NCBI GenBank assembly: GCA_012963885.1
Contig: DTUY01000381.1
Coordinates: forward strand, 8,047-42,842
DNA length: 34,796 bases
Direction of reading: 5' to 3'
DNA from: Candidatus Poribacteria bacterium
Lineage (GTDB): Bacteria; Poribacteria; WGA-4E; UBA9662
Shown: piece after piece, positions 10,102 to 17,222 of the stretch
Layout of the letters: each line of letters opens with the position of its first letter
Position numbering within the stretch: position 1 is the first letter of the stretch
Notes under the pieces: generated by a model
Told to the model about the DNA's origin: nothing
What the model saw: the letters and a program-made list of their open reading frames with translations, nothing else
The model's database searches: none
Made by a program: the position numbers and the translations under genes

Positions 10102-10533
10102 ATGAGCACTAGTTATCAGCGTAGAAATAACCCCCTAAAGTGGATACAAGGATTTTATCCACGGACGTACTCCTATCCAATTTACGGAGGGAATCGAGAC
10201 CAGATAAGCACAATTACACCAATACGTCACATTCGATTTCAATCTGTTGTTCCACGTTATAGGTTATTGATGCCCGATACAAGAGACAAACGGGTTGGAT
10301 GGATCTTTGGAGAACCAACAACGTCTCATGTGTCAATGGCACGCCTAACAGCAGAAGCTAATCAAGCAAATGGCATTGTACCAAGAAAACTCTCAGAAGA
10401 AAAGAAACCCGGTAGGGAAGTTGGACGCAAAACAACTGCCCGAAATACGACAAGGTTAGTTCGTATGGGAAAATTCGAAGTCGTAAACGATATAGGCTTT
10501 GAACCACCTATGTTTGTGGATGAAAACGCATAA
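10102..10533 (+). CDS. Hypothetical basic protein
   Basis: A 143-residue protein not recognised as any family. The start ATG at 10102 is supported by GGAGGG five bases upstream; the frame is open to a TTG at 10081. The protein is rich in R, K, P and Y with no membrane segment: it opens with NNPLKWIQGFYPRTYSYPIY, has a central VGWIFGEPTTSHVSMARLTA and a basic stretch KLSEEKKPGREVGRKTTARN, and ends EPPMFVDENA. Composition and length suggest a small nucleic-acid-binding or scaffold protein, but that is a guess. It is the only plus-strand gene in the left 14 kb and converges on the DegT pseudogene. Confidence 0.6.
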   Translation: MSTSYQRRNNPLKWIQGFYPRTYSYPIYGGNRDQISTITPIRHIRFQSVVPRYRLLMPDTRDKRVGWIFGEPTTSHVSMARLTAEANQANGIVPRKLSEEKKPGREVGRKTTARNTTRLVRMGKFEVVNDIGFEPPMFVDENA

Positions 10534-10607
10534 CGGATAATGGTAACTCACCGGCTCAATCCTGAGAAGGTGTTTCAGCAACGAAACGGAACTTAATCTT
10601 GATTGTC

Positions 10608-11893
10608 CTACTCACCCAACACAGCATCAACCTTGTTAATTGCTGCAGCCATCAATTTGGCATGTTCCTCTAGCATATTGACATTGAAACCAAATCTGAG
10701 CGATCTACCTAAAATCGAAAGAGTATTCGGACACATGTCGCGAGTGTATTCGACATTTCCCTGATAGGCTGGGTCTTTCCACGGATAGCCAGACGGATGA
10801 TGTGAGTTTTTATCCAAGATTGAGTCCCAGTAGGTGTAGATGTGCCGATCTGGAAATCCTTCGTTGTAAGTTGTTCCTGAATGTATACCTTCCGCTTTCA
10901 AGGCTTCTGGCATATTGAGTTGCTGAATCTCGATCCCGCACAATTATGGTAGCACTAATACCACAATTCCCCTCTGGGTCATCAACGTGCTGAAGTTGAT
11001 ATCCCTCCGGGTCTGCCAGTTCCGCCAGAAACGTTTGCTTCAATTTTCTCGTCTGGGCTAGAATTTGCGACATCTTTAGTAGTTGGATACGTGCCATTGC
11101 TCCCATAATCTCACTGGGACGATAGCACTGGCCGTGAAAACGGTGCCGTCATCCATGTGTCTCCAACCTGTATGTATTCGGCTCTATCCTTCACCCACAT
11201 TGGCATGGCAGGATCACTGGCAAAAGCACTGCGCTCATAAATTTCATAGTCGTCTGTGAACACTAAGCCACCTTCACCGGTTGAAATCACCTTGTAGAAA
11301 TTGAGGCTCCAGGCCCCCGCATTACCAATTGTACCGACGAAGCGTCCTCGATAACGTCCGCCAACGCATTGACAACAATCCTCAAAAATTTGTAGGTTAT
11401 GCTGATTAGCAACATCCACAATCTGATCAACTCTGCCTGGTACACCTTGCATGTGGACAGGCAAAATTGCTTTTGTATGTAGCGTAATTTTTCTTTCGAC
11501 ATCGGTGGGATCAAGTCCAAGAGAGTCATCAATTTTAGCAATTACTGGTACCACACCAACAGCAACAACTGCCGCCGCTGTGGCAATAAAAGTGTATCCT
11601 GGAACAATCACTTCGTCACCTGGACCAATACCGCCACCTGTCAAGGCACAGATAATTGCGCTTGTACCAGAATTAACCATTAAACTATGTTTCACACCAA
11701 GTAATTCTACAGTTTCCTGTTCAAATTTCAAGACTTCCGAATTATCTGAGAACCGAAACAAGTTTTGACTCTCCAGCACTTTTGTAACGGCGTTGGTTTC
11801 CTGCTCATCTATGACGCTTGGACCATGCATACCTTTTGGGATGCCGTCTGTGACAACTGGATCTCCACCATCAATTGCAAGTTTCTCTATCAA
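10608..11893 (-). pseudogene. DegT/DnrJ/EryC1/StrS aminotransferase, frameshifted
   Basis: A PLP-dependent sugar aminotransferase (nucleotide-sugar C3/C4 amination family) broken by two single-base insertions. Piece 1 (11111-11893) carries SLMVNSGTSAIICAL and GDEVIVPGYTFIATAAAV, and the PLP lysine in NFYKVISTGEGG. Near 11137-11140 an extra T in a T run (coding sense) shifts the frame; removing it restores APFHGQCYRPSEIMGAMARI. A second extra base near 10907-10912 shifts it again; repair gives QYAEALKAEGIHSGTTYNEG. The repaired protein would be about 427 residues, normal for the family. The start is a TTG preceded by a weak GAGG. Either a recent pseudogene or two sequencing errors; all active-site parts are still present. 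Confidence 0.85.
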
Positions 11894-11959
11894 AATAAGC
11901 CTCTATTGGATTTTTAACTCTCTTACGTCACACTCTTAAGACAATCTCAACTAATATAA

Positions 11960-12975
11960 TCACAAGCCTGATACTTTCACAAGCTGTTTGCCGATGTTAC
12001 CGCCTTTCAACATATCGATAAAAGCGGTCGGTGTATTCTCAAAGCCATTAACAATTGTCTCACGGTATTTCAACTTGCCTTCACGAAGCCATTTCGTCAT
12101 CTGTCGCAGTCCCTCCTGATATCGATCAATAAAATCAAAGACAAGGAACCCTTGCATTCTAATACGCTTAACAATAAAGTATGGAAATAAACGGGGACCA
12201 GGTTCTGGCTCTACCAGATTATATTGCGATATCTGTCCACAAATTGCAATTCGTGCCCTGAGGTTAAGATTGGGAAATACCGCATCTGTAATTTCGCCAC
12301 CCACATTGTCAAAATAGACATCCGTTCCTTCAGGAACAAGTTCTTTCAGTTTATGGCGATAATTCTCGGTCTTTTTATAGTTAAATGCTGCGTCAAACCC
12401 CAAATCATCCAGAAGATAGCTAATTTTTTCATCTGTACCTGCGATGCCAACAGCACGGCAACCTTCTATTTTGGCCAGCTGACCAACGATTGATCCTACA
12501 GCACCCGCGGCACCAGATACAAGCACTGTTTCTTCAGCTTTTGGCTGACATATATCAAGCAGGCCGAAATAGGCAGTTAGTCCGGGCATACCAAGAATGC
12601 CAAGAGCTGTCGAAATTGGTGCGATATCCGGATTGACTTTAACGAGCTCTTCTCCAGTAGAAATCCCGTATTCCTGCCAGCCCAGATTGCCTCGCACAAT
12701 CTCACCTTCTTGAAAACTTAAATTTTTTGACTTGACCACTTCACCAACAATTCTACCAGTCATCACCTGACGATTCTCAACTGGGGGGCATATGAACCAC
12801 GATTATCGTTCATTCGCCCCCGCATATATGGATCGACCGATAAAAAAATCGTGCGAACGAGGAGTTGACCATCATCCGGTTCGGAAACAGGTAATTCTAC
12901 CAGATCAAAATCTGATTCTTTTGGATAGCCAGATGGTCTGGATGCTAAAAGAAATTGTCGATTCGTCTTTGACAT
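11960..12975 (-). pseudogene. NADP-dependent oxidoreductase (MDR/leukotriene B4 dehydrogenase type), frameshifted
   Basis: A medium-chain reductase of the zinc-free group (prostaglandin reductase/2-alkenal reductase-like, COG2130 type), about 337 residues after repair. The N-terminal piece (12763-12975) reads RQFLLASRPSGYPKESDF and FLSVDPYMRGRM, hallmarks of this group. The second piece (11960-12766) has the NADPH site VSGAAGAVGSIVGQLAK and ends GGNIGKQLVKVSG. They are separated by one missing base in a C run (coding sense; six G at 12783-12788 on the plus strand): seven C would restore YAPPVENRQVMTGRIVGEVV. The ATG at 12975 has GGAGGG upstream. A single homopolymer indel is the kind most easily caused by sequencing error or slippage, so the gene may be functional or switchable. 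Confidence 0.88.
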
Positions 12976-13180
12976 AACTTAGGCTTCCCTCCACTACTAT
13001 CTTTAAAAATTATGAGTTTGAGCCGTGTTTCTAGTCCCTCAATCCAAACTATGGGAGCTGATTAATTCCAATATACTTTAAACGCTATTCTATTATCCAT
13101 TTTGTTGGAATAACAAGGGATCTCATCACTGAATGGACAAAGACCCCCTATTCATCTGCAACGGCTGTGCATATTTAAGA

Positions 13181-14671
13181 TTAAAACGTACTTTCCCTCG
13201 TTGTTGATGGACACCATCTTGTGGTCATCAAGAAATCTAGGAGTATCTCCTTTGATTCAGATGATCCAATTTGTTTAAGGGCCTCAACAGCATATCCACG
13301 AACGTAGCGATCTTCATCTTTTAAAGCACTTTGTAGTGCTGGTATAGCATCCTTTGCGTCAGGTCCAATCCTTGCCAACGACAAAACCGATGTGAAGCGG
13401 ATTTGCTTGTCAGAATCTTCAAGTGCCCTGACAAGCGTTGGTACACTTATGTCGAACGAACCTGGCATGATTCCAAGTGATTCAACAACATTCCGACGAA
13501 CCGCTACCGAATCGTCATCAAGCAGTTTGGACAGTGCCAACACTGAGTCCGAAGATCCAATCTCACCTAGCACATAAGCAACATAGGCTCGAACATGCTC
13601 AGATTCATGCGTTAGTAAATCAACCAATTCAGGTGTTGCCGGTGACCCGACTGAGGTTAGTGCATATGCTGCATGCCGACGGACGGTTTCTGAGTCGTGA
13701 TTCAGAGCTTCGACCAACAGATTGATTGACTCTTGACCAATAATATTACCAAGTGCGTAAGCAGCATTCAACCCAACTGGTTCTGATGGATCACCCAAAA
13801 TATCAATCAAAGCCGGAATTGCTTCCTGACCATGTTCTCCGAGTTGCCCTAATTGATTAGTCGCCTCTAGACGTTCGGGCTGTGTTCCAATTCGTAATGC
13901 GGTAATCCATTTAGAAATTTCATCCTCACTAGCCTGATTAGAAGCTTTTTTGGTGTCTCTTCCTGATATCCAATTCCAGAGATGTTCCCACATAACCGTT
14001 TGATCGTTTGCTGGTTCAGAACCTTCGATTGACTTCCAATCCTCTTGTTGATTATTCCAAGTTGGTTCTACTGGCCGTTGTATTCTGGCAAATTCAAATT
14101 TCAACATAAACCGGTTTTTATCTGTTAAATTCGCTGTTGCTTGATGCCACATATCATAATGGATTATTATCATGGTACCAGCTTCCCCACAAGCCGGGAA
14201 CTTGATCTCGGAAGCGTCATTATTTCGCGAAAGATAGTACTGGGTACTAGGCATAACGGCTGTTGGTCCCATTTCTATCAGTGTGTCTTGTGGGAAATAG
14301 AAGGCCATAGCCCACCAGCACCTATGATTCCGCACTTTTCCGTACCCCCAATAGCTATCTTTATGCCATCCGCCACCTTTACTACCTGGTCCATTACGAT
14401 GCGGATGCCTATGTGGATGCATGATGTAATTTGGCCCAGTAACGCTGGTAAAAGCACCACGAACAACCGGATGATCAAAAACTTCCTGAATTTCGGGTAC
14501 ACGGGGCAAGAGATTATTACCCGGATTTCCTTCCTTGGCAATAACCTCATCTAATTTTTGGGATATCGTTTTATGTAAGCTGGTCGGAATATCGGGTTTA
14601 ATAATTACATACCCATTTGCAATAAACTGTTTCATCTGCTCATCGGTGAACAGGTTTTCCTTATCAATCAA
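13181..14671 (-). CDS. Phytanoyl-CoA dioxygenase (PhyH) domain fused to HEAT repeats
   Basis: A 496-residue two-part protein. Residues 1-205 form an Fe(II)/2-oxoglutarate oxygenase of the PhyH family: opening TDEQMKQFIANGYVIIKPDI, metal motif H103-K-D105 in GGGWHKDSYWGYG, distal His176 in DMWHQATAN and the 2-oxoglutarate Arg187. After a linker, residues about 250-490 carry some six HEAT/PBS-lyase repeats of about 31 residues (e.g. EPVGLNAAYALGNIIG, ETVRRHAAYALTSVGS, EHVRAYVAYVLGEIGS, RYVRGYAVEALKQIGS). The frame is open to a TTG at 14695, but the TTG at 14671 has GGAGAGG right before it and was preferred. PhyH enzymes hydroxylate small molecules; the HEAT part probably binds a partner or substrate carrier (inference). 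Intact. Confidence 0.9.
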   Translation of the reverse strand: MIDKENLFTDEQMKQFIANGYVIIKPDIPTSLHKTISQKLDEVIAKEGNPGNNLLPRVPEIQEVFDHPVVRGAFTSVTGPNYIMHPHRHPHRNGPGSKGGGWHKDSYWGYGKVRNHRCWWAMAFYFPQDTLIEMGPTAVMPSTQYYLSRNNDASEIKFPACGEAGTMIIIHYDMWHQATANLTDKNRFMLKFEFARIQRPVEPTWNNQQEDWKSIEGSEPANDQTVMWEHLWNWISGRDTKKASNQASEDEISKWITALRIGTQPERLEATNQLGQLGEHGQEAIPALIDILGDPSEPVGLNAAYALGNIIGQESINLLVEALNHDSETVRRHAAYALTSVGSPATPELVDLLTHESEHVRAYVAYVLGEIGSSDSVLALSKLLDDDSVAVRRNVVESLGIMPGSFDISVPTLVRALEDSDKQIRFTSVLSLARIGPDAKDAIPALQSALKDEDRYVRGYAVEALKQIGSSESKEILLDFLMTTRWCPSTTRESTF

Positions 14672-15004
14672 AATCCTCTCCAATCGGGTTGGCAAAATCT
14701 CACTTTAAAATCTTTATAATTTTACTACAAATCAACAATTGGGATCAATACTCTGCAAATCAGAATCTGGTTAAAATCACGTCAATTGAGGGGAGGACAA
14801 CCATCAGTTATCAAGAAATAGATACACTACGGACACTGTTGTTACCGATATAGATTATCAGATCTATTTAACACAGCTCACAACTATTTAAAACAGATTA
14901 GTTTCAATTTGTTAAGAACTACTCGCCCAGCTTCCACATGGAAAAGCCATCTTGGTAAAGGGACTCTGGAGTCTCACTGGGTCGGCCTGATCTTTCTGGC
15001 CTGA
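14672..15004. other. Non-coding stretch before the HEAT remnant
   Basis: No intact gene. It is AT-rich next to the PhyH-HEAT start and probably holds that gene's minus-strand promoter; a TTGACG hexamer with a poor -10 is the best candidate. The last 60 bases may be a worn extension of the HEAT remnant that follows. Confidence 0.4.
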
Positions 15005-15136
15005 TTACAGGATCAAAATGAGTATGTTCATGGTAATGCAGCAATTGAATTGGGGAAGATAGGTACACCTGAAACACTTGAAGCAACCAAGGAATATGAA
15101 TCCCGACATGTTTGCCAAACTGTTATAAAGCACTGA
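15005..15136 (+). pseudogene. HEAT-repeat gene remnant
   Basis: The plus strand reads LQDQNEYVHGNAAIELGKIG followed by TPETLEATKEYES, then a stop at 15134. This fits one HEAT/PBS-lyase repeat (…DxxxxVRxNAAxALGKIGxPEALxAL…). The frame is closed by a stop just upstream and nothing readable follows, so only about one repeat of a former HEAT protein is left. It lies near, but on the opposite strand to, the PhyH-HEAT gene. Confidence 0.55.
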
Positions 15137-15537
15137 AATTCTACCTTGTGTTGCATAGGATATTTGGTTCGAGGTTTGTATATGTGGGCAAGCAAGCCCG
15201 ATTACGATAATACCGACCGAGTGTTGAGAGAGAGCTTGTAGCAACATTAGTTCCAGCTAGCGTGTTGTGCTACCCGTGGTCACAGCTATCCGTCTGATAG
15301 ATACGCCCAATACGGATTTCGCTGTATGTCAGGATCAAATTATCAGTTAGAAAAATGAGATCTGCCAATGAACGAGGAGACAGATTTCATTTCTCAACAC
15401 ACAACATACTAGATCTGCCAATCTAAATTGAACTTGCAATAATCTTTGTAGGGATGTACTTTAATGTTGCTGGAATTTCACAATTATACTCTTCGTTGTC
15501 TTTGTCAATTGAACGCAACGATTCAGTAAGTAGAGTA
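15137..15537. other. Non-coding stretch
   Basis: No gene recognised. It contains a 12-base direct repeat AGATCTGCCAAT at 15359-15370 and 15411-15422. It precedes the broken PhyH gene and presumably once held its promoter. Confidence 0.4.
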
Positions 15538-16346
15538 ATGAAGGAAGCAGATTACCGGTTTTTTCGAGAAAATGGTTATGTCTCGCTGGGTAAAATATTG
15601 ACTGACCGGGAGGTGGCCTATTTATGTCAATCTTTTTGATCGCGACCGGGTGGAAAAACAGGCTTTCTGGTTTGACTATGGCCATTACCAGACCGTCAAT
15701 TACGATGTCTTGGCCAGCACGCCCGAATTCGACCAACTGATCCGACACCGCAGAGTCATGGAACCGCTTCATCAGTTGATGGGTGGCGACCTCTGCTTTT
15801 CAGAGATTGGGCTTCGCCACATGGATCGTTACACGGACATCCCCAAACACTGGGGTTGGCATCGTGACGGACAACACCTGATGGAGCATCCCCTGCGGAC
15901 AAGAAATATTCAACTCATACTGTACCTAGCTGAGGTTGACGAAACCACTCACTGTTTTTCAATTTCGCCGGAATCTGTTGACCAACCGGTTCTGGAAAAC
16001 AAGGATGCCCAACTGCAACGAGGCGGAATCTACAACCTGTATGGTCCTGCCGGAACCGCAATTCTTTGTAGCTATTCGGTTTTGCATTCGGCTACTGTGC
16101 GCACGACGGAAAAAAAGCGCAAAACAGTGCAAGTCTACTATGGTCATCGTGACCATCCTTAATATGGCTAATGACTCATTGATCCCAAACAAATTTTGGC
16201 GTGATCATCCCGACTTGGAAGTTCGGGATTTTTACGGTGTGATCAATGATAAAACCCGAAAGTATCTAGAACTGGCAGGACCAGAAGACCACCCGATTGA
16301 ACAGGTCGCCAAGTTCCTCTACCAGTTAGATTACCAGCATCGGTGA
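15538..16346 (+). pseudogene. Phytanoyl-CoA dioxygenase family gene, frameshifted twice
   Basis: A PhyH-family oxygenase of about 268 residues after repair. It begins MKEADYRFFRENGYVSLGKI. An extra T in a five-T run at about 15634-15638 breaks the frame; with four T the sequence runs on as FDRDRVEKQAFWFDYGHY. The core has the metal motif in HWGWHRDGQHL and the distal His in YSVLHSATVRTTEKKRKT. A second extra T near 16159 stops it after YYGHRDHP; repair restores PNMANDSLIPNKFWRDHPDL and the natural end LYQLDYQHR. The active-site residues survive, so the damage is recent or due to sequencing. Its sequence differs from the three other PhyH genes here. Confidence 0.87.
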
Positions 16347-16948
16347 AGGGACAGAATGGTAACTGGTACCGGATGTCAGATTGGATTGAAGTGGAATAGA
16401 GGGTAATGGAACCATTGGGATGGTTCTCATAAATTAAGTGGGAAAACGTTGGTGGTCAAACTGATGCCTTAACCACCAACGAAGGATAGATCAGTATCTT
16501 AGCTCGGAAAGGTTTGGGTAAGTTTTCTATCGCTGTTCTGTTAGTTTAGAGTTGTGTCGGGATGTTGATTACCACAATTTTTCCATCTATCTACTGTTGT
16601 ATTTCTACCGTAGTATCTGCCACAAAATTTCCACGAAAAACCACCGTCATGTAATCGAGGTATGTGGTCAAGTGGAAGTGTTTACCAAGTTTAAGGTTTA
16701 ATCTTTCCGAGTTTCTGCCAGTCATGTGTATCTGGGCTAGAAAAAGGAGTGATCGTTTCAGCTGATATCATAAAAACTGGATCAAGACGGGCAACAGGTC
16801 GTTAGCGGTCCAACACGGTTCATTTGGAGCCCCGGTTTTATGGTGTTCCGGTACTAACCAGTCTCAGTTCTTCGGAACTACGTTACCAGCTAATATATAG
16901 GCACCGTTGAATGCTTCATCAGTTCGACGCACTACGGTATATGATTAA
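16347..16948. other. Non-coding stretch upstream of mobile-element debris
   Basis: About 600 bases without a gene. It holds one strong hairpin (listed separately) and no intact reading frame. A short frame DQDGQQVVSGPTRFIWSPGF near 16.78 kb is not assigned to any family. The stretch ends in fragments that look like transposon parts, so it may be the decayed flank of a mobile element. Confidence 0.4.
16447..16481 (-). terminator. Hairpin, possible minus-strand terminator
   Basis: A perfect 10-bp inverted repeat CGTTGGTGGT / ACCACCAACG with a 15-base loop. On the minus strand it is followed by TTTT, a short U tract; on the plus strand there is none. It lies about 100 bases past the end of the broken PhyH. 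It might equally be part of a decayed mobile-element end. Confidence 0.35.
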
Positions 16949-17095
16949 ACAGACATACTGGATACCGATAAAACACCGCTTGAACCGTGTGATGCCGCAC
17001 GAGCGCAGCAATTGCTTGATAGCGGCAGATCTCTGGCCACAGCATTGGTGTCGAGGATCAAATCTGGGAAAAAATGGCAGTATCAAGACATATAA
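16949..17095 (+). pseudogene. PLMP/RRXRR-like (IscB/HNH N-terminal) domain remnant
   Basis: A 48-codon stretch reads TDILDTDKTPLEPCDAARAQ, then QLLDSGRS, before diverging and stopping at 17093. The order D-x-x-x-x-PL-x-PC-x-x-ARAxxLLxSGR resembles the RRXRR/PLMP domain at the N-terminus of IscB and related HNH nucleases of IS200/IS605-type elements. There is no upstream start in frame (TAA two codons before) and the downstream RYP-type strand is missing. It is at best a fossil; the match is from memory of the family pattern and could be chance. Confidence 0.35.
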
Positions 17096-17113
17096 CTGAA
17101 AGATAGGTATCTC

Positions 17114-17222
17114 ATGAATTGTAAAAATTGTCACAGTGATCAAGTTACAAAAAACGGATTTGTTCGTTCCAAGCAACGTTATCGCTGCAAGTCATGTAGC
17201 TGTAATTTTGTTTCCGGTGAAG
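17114..17222 (+). mobile_element. Transposase zinc-ribbon N-terminus (IS1-InsA type), fused remnant
   Basis: The first 36 or so codons of the frame at 17114 read MNCKNCHSDQVTKNGFVRSK, QRYRCKSCSCNFVSGEG. The Cys3/Cys6 and Cys25/Cys28 pairs, with the NGFVRxKQRYRCKxC core, are those of the small zinc ribbon that opens InsA-type and similar transposases. The helix-turn-helix expected next is absent; the frame continues into a glycoside hydrolase instead. ATG has AGG seven bases upstream. No terminal inverted repeat or target duplication could be identified. Confidence 0.65.

Noticed and set aside
10608..11893. Programmed frameshifting in the DegT gene
   Set aside because: Two separate single-base shifts without a slippery heptamer-plus-structure arrangement, and the family is not known to use recoding.
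14141..14554. 137-codon plus-strand frame and a 90-codon minus frame at 14278-14550
   Set aside because: Shadows of the PhyH core of the PhyH-HEAT gene, which has clear catalytic motifs in its own frame.
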